From: Liolophura sinensis
Taxonomy: Eukaryota > Mollusca > Polyplacophora > Chitonida > Chitonidae
NCBI RefSeq assembly: GCF_032854445.1
Contig: NC_088296.1
Coordinates: forward strand, 25,973,448-26,037,447
Length of the DNA stretch: 64,000 nt
Direction of reading: 5' to 3'
Below the pieces are notes generated by a model. It did not search any database, was not told the DNA's origin, and saw only the letters and a list, made by a program, of their open reading frames with translations. Below are positions 12,629 to 21,725 of this stretch, piece by piece (position 1 is the first letter of the stretch; each line of letters starts with the position of its first letter). The translations under genes were made by a program, and so were the position numbers.

Positions 12629-12641
12629 TTTAAAGGAAGAC

Positions 12642-15263
12642 TTGGTTAAGTTAGGGACATTTTTAGGTTTGTCCGTAAAGTCTTCATGGAGGAAAAGAGA
12701 TATGCAGTATACTTTGTTGAAACATTTAGTGGAGATAGGTAAATTTGATAGTTCTGCATTATCTGATTATGAGTTCGAGGGTCAGTCTGATGCCGAGCTT
12801 AAGTTTAAGCAGTTTGAGTTAAAGTTGAGATTGGAGAAAGAGGAAAGAGAGAAAGAGAGGGAATATGAGGAAAAAGAGAAAGAGAGGGAACATGAGATAC
12901 AGTTAGAAAAGTTGAAAATGCAGAGAGAGGAAAGAGAGAGGAAAGTGCAGAGAGAGGAGAGAGAGAGGCGAGAAAGAGAGAGGGAAAGAGAATTGGAGTT
13001 CGAAATGAAAAAGTTAGAGGTAGAGAGAGGTGAGAAACCGGGTCCTTCCGGTAGACAGGGTTCAGGATTTGATGTGACCAAATACATTCGGTTAGTTCCA
13101 TCCTTTAAGGAAAAAGAGGTGGATAAATATTTTCTGCATTTTGAGAAAATTGCAAATAGTTTGAAGTGGCCTAAAGAGTTCTGGACTATGTTATTACAGA
13201 GTGTGCTAATTGGAAAGGCCAGGGAAATTTACACTCAGTTAAGTGTAGAGAATGCTTCCAATTATGACTATGTGAAAGAGGTAATTTTGAAGGGTTATGA
13301 ATTGGTGCCTGAAGCTTACCGCCAGAAGTTTCGTAACTGTGAAAAAGGTAGAGATCAGACATACGTTGAGTTTGGTCGAGCTAAGGAGCAGTTGTTTGAT
13401 CGCTGGTGTACAGCCAAGAAAATAGGCAAGGATTTTGAAAGTTTGCGTCAGCTTGTGCTGGTAGAAGAGTTCAAGCGTTGTATTCATAATGATGTAAAGG
13501 TGTTCGTTGATGAGCAGAAGGCGAGTACACTTGAAGAGGCAGCCAGTTTAGCTGATGATTATTCCTTGACACATAAGGTTACATACACGGGTAAGCCATT
13601 TAATTCATTTATACGTAGAAATACCCAGTCACATGCAACAGGTAGAGGTAGCTCTACACAGAAGAGTTCTACACCAGGCTCCAATGGTTCTACAGCTCAT
13701 GGTTCACGTAGTTCAGATTGGAATGGTAGTCCTCGAAATAGGGTCACTTGTAATTTTTGCAAGCGGGTAGGTCACGTGATGAGTGAATGTTACAAGTTGA
13801 AAAGGATACGGGAAGCCCAGAATGAGTCTAAGCCCACAGGTCTTTGTGTTGCAATGCACAAAACATTGCCGGAAGTTACATCAGCAGTTAAAAGCAGATC
13901 TGAGTTAGCTGATACGGGATTGGATAAGATTCCCAAATGCTCTATGGATAGCTTCGCTCCGTTTATCAATTCTGGTTCAATGTCGCTTAGAAGCGACATG
14001 TCTTGTGCTACCCCTATAAAGATATTAAGGGATACTGGGGCATCTCAATCTCTGTTGTTGATGAATACTCTGTCCTTTTCTGAAGAGTCATACTCTGGGG
14101 TTCGTGCCCTTATTAGAGGTGTAGAGTCTAGTGACTTTGTCAGTGTTCCCCTTCATGATATTTATTTGTCATCAGATTTGATATCTGGACCTGTCAGGGT
14201 AGGCATTAAGTCTTCATTACCTTTTGAGGGTATTCATTTGTTATTGGGAAATGACTTAGCACATGATAAAGTTACTGTTGATCCCTTAATGGTTGATAAG
14301 CCTTCTTCTCTGAATTCAGTCACAGAGCCAGTTGAAAGCGAGATAGCGGGTTTATATCCGTCCTGTGTTGTTACAAGAGCTATGTCTAGAAAAGTCAGTA
14401 CTGACCAGGGTAGTACTGTTGATTTGAGCGAGACTTTTCTCAGCAACATGTTGGATGGAGATTCTTCCAAATTAGACAGCCAGCAGGAAGTAGATACTAA
14501 TTCTGTTAGTGGTGATCAGCGATTTTGTAGGACTGAGTTGATTGCTGAACAACACAGTGATCCAAGTATTTCTTGCTTGTTTAATGATGCAGCTAAAGAT
14601 GGTGAATCTTTACCTGACCCATGCTACTACTATGTCAAGTCTGGCATATTGATGCAGCAGTGGAGGCCTCCCGATGTTTCGTTGGAGGATGAATGGGCAG
14701 TTAAGCATCAGGTAGTTGTGCCCAAGTCTTATCGTAAAGACATACTGACCATAGCGCATGAAACGCCGTTAGCAGGTCATTTAGGTGTTAATAAGACCTA
14801 TCATAAGATTTTCAGTCATTTTTATTGGCCAGGAATAAGAAAAGATGTTACTGAATTTTGCAGGTCTTGTCATGCATGTCAGTTAGTGGGGAAACCTAAC
14901 CAGACAATCCCCAAGGCAGCCTTGAGGCCTATTCCTGCAATTGGTGAGCCATTCAGTAGAATCTTAATAGATTGTGTTGGTCCGCTACCTAAGACAAAGT
15001 CTGGAAATCAGTATATGTTAGCTATAATGTGTACTTCAACTCGTTTCCCTGAGGCAATTTCATTAAGGCATATTACTGCCAAGACTGTAATTAAGGCTTT
15101 AGTTAAGTTCTTCACCATGTTTGGTCTGCCTAAGTCAGTACAGTCAGACCAGGGTTCAAATTTCATGTCTGGTGTGTTCCAACAAGTTATGCATGAGCTA
15201 GGTATTAGCCAGTATAAATCCTCAGCTTATCACCCACAAAGTCAAGGGGTGTACCTTTGTTAA
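12642..15263 (+). CDS. Retrotransposon gag-protease-integrase polyprotein, truncated
   Basis: This is an open frame of 873 codons. Its first ATG is at about 12702; the stretch before it is open but lacks an ATG. Residues about 55-135 are a highly charged Arg/Glu-rich coiled coil, and gag follows. A CCHC knuckle lies at 370-383 (CNFCKRVGHVMSEC). The aspartic protease motif DTGAS starts at residue 464. The integrase zinc finger (HHCC) spans about 706-744. The integrase core has its first Asp at 777 (LIDCVG) and second at 836 (QSDQGSN), the normal spacing. The frame then ends at SAYHPQSQG plus four residues. The stretch that should carry the catalytic Glu is missing and the reading frame shifts there, so the integrase is dead. 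There is no RT between protease and integrase. Confidence 0.85.
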   Translation: MVKLGTFLGLSVKSSWRKRDMQYTLLKHLVEIGKFDSSALSDYEFEGQSDAELKFKQFELKLRLEKEEREKEREYEEKEKEREHEIQLEKLKMQREERERKVQREERERRERERERELEFEMKKLEVERGEKPGPSGRQGSGFDVTKYIRLVPSFKEKEVDKYFLHFEKIANSLKWPKEFWTMLLQSVLIGKAREIYTQLSVENASNYDYVKEVILKGYELVPEAYRQKFRNCEKGRDQTYVEFGRAKEQLFDRWCTAKKIGKDFESLRQLVLVEEFKRCIHNDVKVFVDEQKASTLEEAASLADDYSLTHKVTYTGKPFNSFIRRNTQSHATGRGSSTQKSSTPGSNGSTAHGSRSSDWNGSPRNRVTCNFCKRVGHVMSECYKLKRIREAQNESKPTGLCVAMHKTLPEVTSAVKSRSELADTGLDKIPKCSMDSFAPFINSGSMSLRSDMSCATPIKILRDTGASQSLLLMNTLSFSEESYSGVRALIRGVESSDFVSVPLHDIYLSSDLISGPVRVGIKSSLPFEGIHLLLGNDLAHDKVTVDPLMVDKPSSLNSVTEPVESEIAGLYPSCVVTRAMSRKVSTDQGSTVDLSETFLSNMLDGDSSKLDSQQEVDTNSVSGDQRFCRTELIAEQHSDPSISCLFNDAAKDGESLPDPCYYYVKSGILMQQWRPPDVSLEDEWAVKHQVVVPKSYRKDILTIAHETPLAGHLGVNKTYHKIFSHFYWPGIRKDVTEFCRSCHACQLVGKPNQTIPKAALRPIPAIGEPFSRILIDCVGPLPKTKSGNQYMLAIMCTSTRFPEAISLRHITAKTVIKALVKFFTMFGLPKSVQSDQGSNFMSGVFQQVMHELGISQYKSSAYHPQSQGVYLC

Positions 15264-16360
15264 TGTTTGCTGTAAGAGAGTCTGTACAAGAGTCACTTAG
15301 ATTTAGTCCATTTGAGCTTGTGTTTGGCCATACCGTGCGTGGTCCACTACAGTTGTTCAAGGAAAAGTTTGTGTCTGGTGATAGTGACAATGTTAACCTA
15401 TTACAGTATGTGTCAAGATTTCGTACTAAGCTCAACAGAGTATGTGAGTTAGCCAGAGAGAATCTTACAGCTTCTCAGAAGAGTATGAAAACTAAGTATG
15501 ACAAAGAGACAGTAAGACGCAGATTTGAAGTTGGTCAGAAGGTATTGGCCTTACTTCCAGTTAGTGGTAAGCCACTTGAAGCTCGTTATTTTGGACCTTA
15601 TGTAGTAGACAAGAGGCTAAGTGATCTTAATTATATTATTTTCACTCCTGGTCGGCGCAAATCTAGACAACTTTGTCACATTAACATGTTAAAGCCATAT
15701 GTAGACAGAGATAGCACTGATCTCAATGTTGTACATCCTAGTGGAGTTGTTATCTCTTGTTTTCCAGTGCCAAGTTGTAAGAGAGCGTTAAAGCGTTTTT
15801 TGGGCATGGCAGGTTATTATCGAAAGTTCTGTAGGAACTTTTCATTTGTTAGTGAGCCATTAACTCAGCTGTTAAAGAAAGGTGCTAAGTTCTTGTGGTC
15901 CATTGAGTGTCAGAGATCTTTTGATAGATTAAAGGCCATGCTAAGCAGCGGCCCCATACTTGTAGCACCTGGTTTTAATTTACCATTTAAGCTAGCTGTT
16001 GATGCTAGTGATATATCTGCTGGGGCAGTTTTGTTACAGGAAAATGAAACAGATCACGTTGATCACCCTGTATTTTTTTTCTCTCGCAAATTTGACAAGT
16101 GCCAGAGAAATTATTCGACAATAGAAAAGGAGTGTCTGTCCTTGATTCTAGCATTACAGCATTTTGAAGTATATGTGACTTCGTCAAGTTACCCCATTGC
16201 TGTGTATACAGATCACAATCCCTTGACCTTCTTGCACAAACTAAAAGGTAAAAACCGAAGATTGTTACGGTGGAGTTTGCTTTTGCAAGAATTTAATCTA
16301 GAGATTAGACACATAAAAGGGAAAGATAATGTGATTGCTGATTGTTTGTCACGTGTCTAG
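15257..16360 (+). CDS. Integrase C-terminus / RT thumb remnant / RNase H frame
   Basis: This is an open frame of 367 codons overlapping the previous one by 7 bases in another phase. It continues the integrase after the deletion (VPLLMFAVRESVQ lies across the break). The GPY/F module is at about residue 113 (YFGPYVV). Around residues 150-172 integrase-like sequence passes directly into the segment that normally follows the RT active site (CKRALKRFLGMAGYYRKF), so RT fingers and palm with the YxDD box are gone. RNase H follows with Asp 249 (VDAS), Glu 290 (IEKE) and Asp 319 (YTDH), and ends near DCLSRV. The RNase H acidic residues are intact, but without RT it cannot support retrotransposition. 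Confidence 0.85.
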   Translation: MLMFAVRESVQESLRFSPFELVFGHTVRGPLQLFKEKFVSGDSDNVNLLQYVSRFRTKLNRVCELARENLTASQKSMKTKYDKETVRRRFEVGQKVLALLPVSGKPLEARYFGPYVVDKRLSDLNYIIFTPGRRKSRQLCHINMLKPYVDRDSTDLNVVHPSGVVISCFPVPSCKRALKRFLGMAGYYRKFCRNFSFVSEPLTQLLKKGAKFLWSIECQRSFDRLKAMLSSGPILVAPGFNLPFKLAVDASDISAGAVLLQENETDHVDHPVFFFSRKFDKCQRNYSTIEKECLSLILALQHFEVYVTSSSYPIAVYTDHNPLTFLHKLKGKNRRLLRWSLLLQEFNLEIRHIKGKDNVIADCLSRV

Positions 16361-16461
16361 TTGGTTTTCTGCAGCTTTGTTTTTAAAGACTGTGGTAAAC
16401 GTTATTATTATTCATAATTATGAATATGTTAAAGAAAGTTTTATGCAAAACTTTCTTTCCC

Positions 16462-16474
16462 TGAAGGGTGAGGG
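16462..16474 (+). promoter_or_regulatory. Polypurine tract
   Basis: The purine-rich run GAAGGGTGAGGG lies immediately before the 3' LTR. This is the usual priming site for plus-strand synthesis. The same run precedes the 3' LTRs of units 2 and 3. Confidence 0.65.
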
Positions 16475-17063
16475 TGTTATGTATGACTATTTAACGTCTT
16501 CATGTACTGTTAGTCTGCGGACCTTTGTGAAAGCATAACAGGCCCTGTTATATATGTACAGCGCGGACCTGATGGAAAGCACCTTGTTCAATGCTCTGTT
16601 TATTTAACTGGCTGTTCATTGGCTGTTAAACTCTGTGTTTAAAAATAGTTGAATCCACCTGGCACGTATATAAGCCGTGTTTTCTGTGCAGAGGGGAGGT
16701 ATTTTTGCTGTGTTGTGCTCTGCGGGTGTGACGTCATTCAAAGGCTTGACTGTTCCAGCTCTGTGTAACCTGTGTACTGTGTTCGCGTTCGCTAACCTAG
16801 CGAAGTACCGGACGGGGACAATTTGTGAATTGTGTGTTTATCCCATGGTCTTTACGTTGGATCTCCTGGAATTCGTTCCTTGGGATGCAAAGGTGAACTG
16901 GAAACTTTTAAAGACCGGTAATACTGATGTGTATGTTTTTTTATGTTGTTGTTGTTGAACTGTCTGTAGAACTGTACGTCTCATTTTATATATAAAGCAT
17001 TGTTTACATTGTAATATTGAGTCACTGAGTCTGTTTTCTGTTGCTGTTTTCAATACCGTAACA
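16475..17063 (+). repeat. 3' LTR, unit 1 (589 bp, internally deleted)
   Basis: It has the same ends as the 5' LTR but lacks the 410 bp between the two CTG triplets and another 9 bp. The remaining sequence differs from the 5' LTR at only about three positions and one single-base indel. Both LTRs should be identical at insertion, so the 410-bp change probably came later. Confidence 0.9.
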
Positions 17064-17068
17064 ATAAA
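17064..17068 (+). repeat. Target-site duplication, right (ATAAA)
   Basis: Matches ATAAA at 11419-11423 on the other side of the retrotransposon. Confidence 0.9.
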
Positions 17069-17900
17069 TAATACACGAAATAATACACGAGTCCACGAAA
17101 TGGGCCGCCTTGTCGCCATTAGATGCTTGTTACATCTATAAAGCCGTATATGGGCTGTCGTGTAATCTTATCCTTCCTATCCTATTGACGTAGACTAAGA
17201 CGAAACGTGTACACTGTGCTGTAAAGCTGTTATGAACTCTCATACAATCACGGACGTGGAGATGGCCTACATCGGAACTATCATTCTCTCCTGGACTCGC
17301 TTTCAGCAAAACGAAACCCTTCATGAATGTTGCCCACTTGCTATACCCGGTATTCCTCTCTTGTTGTCGGTTTGTTGTCGGCATAGATGTACAACTGGTC
17401 AGTCACTCATGTATTTTGTGTATGTACGGTAACAGTAATAGCCTTATCAGAATTACACTTTCGGGATGTAAAACATACTAAGGTAAGGTATGGTATAACA
17501 AGACAAACACAAACACCACCTTATCACAAATTTGCCGCTCTGTTGTGACATACACGTAAAAATCAAGTTGAAATTCCAAGGAAATATATTGCCCAAATCA
17601 GTGAGTTTAAGTTTCATACCACAACCATTTCTATACATGAACATGTATTTGTACGGAGCCTCACGTATATACAGATGTTTGAGTGTATGTCTCAGTGTAT
17701 GTTGTGTCTCTTTAGGGCGGGAGGAGGGAGGGGGGTGTTAAGTCGCGAGACGTGGCCGCTACTTGTATAGGCTCTTCCACTCAGTACTCAGGTACAAATA
17801 TTGTTTGGACTTGGCCTGTAGTCCGCATTTAGGGCCTGACAGCTCTCAATTAAAAAGGCACCATCGTACAATCGTTAACATATTAGAAATGATAGGAAAA
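17069..17900. other. Non-coding stretch between 3' LTR and ankyrin-like exon
   Basis: Apart from a G-rich run near 17720 I see nothing that can be named here. Short open frames on both strands have no recognisable motif. The same sequence occurs at about 28489-29320 and 39909-40740. Confidence 0.5.
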
Positions 17901-17906
17901 TCTCAC

Positions 17907-18046
17907 CTCATAACATGCGTTAACATCAGCGCCTCTTTCTTCTTTCTAAGTTCCCGAACGGTTGTAACATCGCCGTCTAACACAGCCCTTCGCAAACTGC
18001 GTTGTATTTCACTGTGTGCAGATAAAAATGTCGCCGTCTTGTACAT
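17907..18046 (-). CDS. Possible first exon of an ankyrin-repeat protein, unit 1
   Basis: On the minus strand an ATG at 18046-18044 opens a frame reading MYKTATFLSAHSEIQRSLRR, then AVLDGDVTTVRELRKKK. This resembles the start of an ankyrin repeat (xLxxAVxxGDxxxVxxLLxxGADVNA). The expected GADVNACYE follows, but in another frame, as if two bases were inserted in the AAG-rich stretch. A good donor (GAG then GTGAGA) lies directly after. Either the exon is a real short N-terminal piece with a frame change, or it is a broken first exon of a gene running leftward. No downstream exon was found. All three units carry the same state. Confidence 0.35.
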
Positions 18047-18318
18047 ACGGAAGTGAAAGTACAGTGGCGGAGAATGTTTGCGACGTTTTTGCGTTTTGTT
18101 GTGATGAGTGATTGTCTGATCTGGCTCTGTAGGGCGAGGTATGACAACCGGACTCTCTCGCATCTGTCGCCGCCCCCAAGATCATTCACAGTTACGCCCC
18201 TTGCATTTCAGCACAATTGCGAAATTTGACCAAACATGGTGTTCATCGAAGAGCTTACGTTGAAGTTTGTGATCGACGATTAATTACACTCTTATACGAT
18301 TTTTCGATTGCCACTTTC

Positions 18319-18490
18319 AGCGTATTGATGATCCAAATACCGCATTCAGCACAGTGATAAACTGATTACCGTATTCAGCATAATGATGATCCGATGACCG
18401 CATTCAGCATAGTGATATCCAATTACCGCACTGATCATAGTGATGAAGTGATAACCGTATTCAGCATATATTGATGAACTGATAATGATC
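18319..18490 (+). repeat. Degenerate about 30-bp tandem repeat, unit 1
   Basis: Five to six diverged copies of a roughly 30-base unit containing accgcattcagcatagtgat. The same array lies at 29739-29910 and 41159-41330. Confidence 0.75.
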
Positions 18491-18617
18491 TCATGGCTTA
18501 TCACACTACCCAAACCCAAACAGTGAACGCTTCTCTTCTGACTTTACTTTTGCCTGTGTTAGACTTATTTTACAAAACAATGCTTTTCAGTTTGGAAACA
18601 AAACTATATCCAAACAT

Positions 18618-18892
18618 AGGGGCCTCCGTGGCTCAGTCGGTTAGCGCGCTACCGCAGCGTAATGACCCAGAAGCCTCTCACCAATGCGGTCGCTGTGAGT
18701 TCAAGTCCAGCTCATGCTGGCTTCCTCTCCGGATATAAAAAGTGGGAAGGTCTGACAGCAACCTGCGGATGGTCGTGGGTTTCCCTCGGGCTCTGTCCGG
18801 TTTCCTCCGACCATAATGCAGGCCATCGTCGTATAAGTGAAATATTCTTGAGTACGGTGTAAAACACCAATCACATAATAATAATAATAATA
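18618..18892 (+). mobile_element. Full-length tRNA-derived SINE with 12-bp target duplication, unit 1
   Basis: The head (ggcctccgtggctcagtcgg) carries A-box- and B-box-like sequences (gagttcaagtccagc). A body and the tail (cggtgtaaaacaccaatcac plus ATA repeats) follow. ATATCCAAACAT stands on both sides, at 18606-18617 and 18893-18904, which is a clean target-site duplication. This is the best reference copy of the family in the window. Confidence 0.92.
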
Positions 18893-19110
18893 ATATCCAA
18901 ACATTGGGAACTGCTGTGGGAACCAAGTTTCCCATACCTGTGCCACACTAGGTTGGCTATTTAAACACCATATTATATAAAAATTGTTAACAAACCTTCA
19001 GCCTTGAAGCTTCAAATTCTGTGAAACAGTCATTTAAGCGGTATGACTGTTTCATCATTTGAAACATTAAACTTGAAGATGTAAAATCCTTTCATCAAAT
19101 GTTAAATGAT

Positions 19111-19258
19111 CTTGATGACAATAGGCCTAAACAATTTACCGTGGAAACTTGATGACAATAGGCCTAAACAATTTACCGTGGAAACTTGATGACAATAGGC
19201 CTAAACAATTTACCGTGGAAACTTGATGACAATAGGCCTAAACAATTTACCGTGGAAA
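19111..19258 (+). repeat. 37-bp tandem repeat, 4 perfect copies, unit 1
   Basis: The 37-base unit beginning cttgatgacaataggcctaa is repeated exactly four times inside the Penelope-like RT segment. A 37-base step is not a multiple of three, so the array breaks the frame. Units 2 and 3 also have four copies (30531-30678, 41951-42098), so the array predates the triplication. Confidence 0.95.
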
Positions 19259-19764
19259 CCAGTGAACATGAACTGCCCTTTCTTGACATCCTACTAAAAA
19301 GAAAAGATTATAAAATAATAACTGACATATACTAGAAACCAACAGATACCAAACAGTATTCATCTTTCAAATCATGTCACCAGGGCACAGTAAAACCGTA
19401 CAATTTAGCAAGACGGATATGTACCGTTGTTTTGGACTACATGATATAAGGCTAAAGGAACTTTTCTACTGAGTACGCTGTGAAACTTATTGATGGAGGA
19501 TATATCTTGGCTCGCTCTATTGATCTACACCTTTTAAGAGCACCCTTAGCGCGTGCACCTGACTCTCATCCTTTAGCATATAAATCTTCATTTAAAGGAG
19601 AACCCCAACGACTTTATTTTCACACTAAATATTCCCTAAAACTATGTTAGTGTGCAAACTGCATTAAATATACTATGTTGACTATATTATATATTAAATA
19701 TATTATGATTAGTTCAATAGGTGGCAAAATCGTCCGAACGCTGTTTATACCTAATATATATTTA

Positions 19765-19910
19765 TTTTATTTATTTATTTAATTAGTGTTATACGTTGTA
19801 CTCAAGAATATTTCACTTATACGACGGCGGTCAGCATTATGGTGGGAGAAAACCTGGCAGAGCCCGGGGAAACTCACGACCATCCGCACGTTGCTGACAC
19901 CTAGTATATA
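19765..19910 (-). mobile_element. SINE fragment, 5'-truncated, unit 1
   Basis: Minus-strand 3' part of the tRNA-derived SINE inserted in the Penelope-like relic. Units 2 and 3 (31185-31331 and 42605-42751) have one more G in the G run. Confidence 0.8.
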
Positions 19911-20990
19911 TAACAAGACACATCTTCAATGAATTGGAAGACATAACTGGACATGAAACATGGAAAAATGATCCAGTCTCAACCAAACGACACTTGTTCG
20001 GAAGCTGATACATTAGGCTTCACGCTGATGTATGAGTACACAAAGGAAGATGCTTTCTCGTGGCTACTCGAAACCCGAAGGTTTGTAGGTTTATGATCCA
20101 TGCATATTAGGCCTACCCACTGTGTGCTATTCCAGAAGACATCGTCTGACTTGATCTATAATTACGAGGATCCATTCAGTCCCGCCAGCGGATTGTGAGT
20201 TGGAGCAACAACAGTCTGTCACTCAACACACGTGAAAGTAACAGTGGAGCCAATCTTTAATGTTTTAAAAAAGTATCACCGGCAAAAATAGATCTATCAG
20301 GTTTAAATTATATTGAATGGAAATAGCGATTAGTATAAAACATAGAATACCAGTTTAGATTTGGTCTGGGTCCCCGTTATGGACTTCAAAGTATACGCCA
20401 TGCTGCGGTGTGTGAAAGGCGCAGCGGTCTGTAGGCCTAGGCGAGGAGTGAACTGAGGAAGGGGACCGTTATGCAGCCTAGCGCTTGGCCGTTGTAGAGC
20501 AAAGGCTAGCGGCTCCATACACTTCGTGTCACAAGCTACTGTTTCAAACAAGCAAGTAGCTAAACAACTTCTGCATTCTGGAAGTGAAAATTAGGACATC
20601 TCTTTCGTTTGGCTTCTTGTGGGGAAAATATAAAGCTCGCCATAAGCCACGCATGGCTGAATTAGCAAGTCATACACGACTACTATCTGGCCGATATTTT
20701 CTAAATCTGTGCCAGTTTTAGGCCATGCATGTAAATTTACCGTATCCTGCGTTGTGTTACTGCGGTCACAAGTCACAGTTGGGCATGTATTAATGTCGAA
20801 AATAACTGTAAAAGATTAGCGATTGTTTCCCGCTGTCTGTGTTGTAGCCTACAGCCACAACTGCTTGCTGTAAATGTACAGCTGTGACGTCACAAGGTCA
20901 ACATTGGTTCAGTCGAAACCAGGTAGATTTTCTGATGTTTGGTGACCAAACTCTGCCGTTTTCCTTCCGTTTTCGACATTTTAAACAATC
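19911..20990. other. Non-coding stretch inside the Penelope-like region
   Basis: Between the SINE fragment and the linker frame I see short pieces that may be Penelope-like sequence in broken frames, but nothing I can name with support. Equivalent stretches lie at about 31332-32411 and 42752-43831. Confidence 0.4.
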
Positions 20991-20993
20991 GGA

Positions 20994-21278
20994 ATGGACA
21001 TCAAACTACCAATCAGTAATTTGGAAGTCCCAGCACTGGGGATCCACTTTAACCCGAACAATGACAACGTATATGCTGCCATTCAAACCCACCAAATTCT
21101 CTTACAGTCCAATGAACGACTTCGTCCTGCATTTCAGGAAACAAAATTTGTAAAAGCAAACACACAAGCTGAGAACTTGACACAACTATTTACCAGGGCC
21201 AAATTCGGTTTGAACTATATGGAGACGTTCTCTGTCAGCAAATGCCATGATAAACAATGTAAATGTTGTAGGCCATAA
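20994..21278 (+). pseudogene. Penelope-like linker segment, unit 1
   Basis: An open frame of 94 codons, starting at an ATG that need not be a real start. It matches the stretch between RT and endonuclease in Penelope-like elements: FNPNNDNVYAAI, a run of polar residues, LTQLFTRAKFG, then Cys-rich SKCHDKQCKCC. The frame closes just after the cysteines, and sequence resembling the continuation runs on in other frames towards the GIY-YIG part. Confidence 0.65.
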
Positions 21279-21353
21279 TCATGTAACAGTTGAGTCCAAA
21301 TTTCAGTTAACAAATGCTGAAAAGCCATTTATCATATATTAATATATGCAGGT

Positions 21354-21524
21354 ATGAATTGTAACTCTAAGAATTTGATGTACGTCCTAGTCTGTAATGG
21401 ATGTCAGAAACGTTATCTAGGAGAAACTGGAGATACTCTGCGCAACAGAACCAGGGTTCATCCACAACAAATTAACGCTGATTCTTTTCGACATCTTAAA
21501 GTCAGTAAACACATTTGGGTATAG
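21354..21524 (+). pseudogene. GIY-YIG endonuclease segment of Penelope-like element, unit 1
   Basis: A 56-codon frame reads CNSKNLMYVLVCNGCQKRYL followed by GETGDTLRNRTRVH. It has the two-tyrosine core, the conserved Arg and the His expected of Penelope-type GIY-YIG domains, and the CxxC pair before the YLGET motif. The catalytic C-terminal part is missing after KHIW, where a stop occurs. Confidence 0.7.
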
Positions 21525-21725
21525 GCCTATAGGCCTAAGCAAAATGTTATGAATACATTTTCAGTATTAACCTTTTTAAATTATTTTCGGAGGATAATAC
21601 AAAACGTGTATAAAACAGCTTTGTTTCATTGTGAGGGTGTTAGCCTACTAGGCCCTTTGTTTTGTTTGATTAACCTGTAGGCCTAATTGTAGGCCTATAG
21701 GCCTAGCCTACCTGTCTAACCGCTG
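21520..21725. repeat. AGGCCT-rich stretch
   Basis: The hexamer AGGCCT, usually within TAGGCCTA, occurs at least six times in about 200 bases, partly in the overlapping form taggcctataggcctaagc. The same stretch is in units 2 and 3. Confidence 0.7.

Larger units (their letters stand above)
11424..17063 (+). mobile_element. Gmr1-like Ty3/Gypsy LTR retrotransposon, defective
   Basis: The element has two LTRs beginning TG and ending CA, a 5-bp target duplication, a primer binding site and a purine-rich tract. Internal domains run gag (coiled coil and CCHC knuckle), aspartic protease, integrase, integrase C-terminal GPY module, RT thumb remnant, RNase H. Classical Gypsy elements place RT and RNase H before integrase. 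Integrase first with Gypsy-type proteins is the hallmark of the Gmr1-like group described from deuterostomes. Most of RT and the middle of integrase, including the catalytic Glu region, are absent, so it cannot move by itself. Outside two indels the LTRs differ at about three positions, so insertion was recent. It is the source of the partial copies in units 2 and 3. Confidence 0.85.
19060..21530 (+). mobile_element. Penelope-like element relic with GIY-YIG endonuclease, unit 1
   Basis: Three coding pieces line up in the order expected of an endonuclease-bearing Penelope-like element. The first (19060-19640) is an RT C-terminal part with ELPFLDILLKRKDYKIITDI, YNLARRICTVV and KLIDGGYILARSID. 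The second (20994-21278) is a linker with FNPNNDNVYAAI, LTQLFTRAKFG and a CHDKQCKCC cysteine cluster. The third (21354-21524) is a GIY-YIG domain. In-frame stops, the four-fold 37-bp duplication and a SINE insertion at 19765-19910 show it is dead. The RT active-site part is not present, so it is 5'-truncated. Confidence 0.75.

Noticed and set aside
12782-13101. Minus-strand Ser/Leu-rich open frames, also in units 2 and 3
   Set aside because: These are antisense shadows of the Arg/Glu-rich gag coiled coil.
18618-18720. tRNA gene
   Set aside because: The A- and B-box-like sequence is the head of a SINE with body, tail and target-site duplication. It recurs in truncated forms across the window and does not fold as a clean tRNA by eye.
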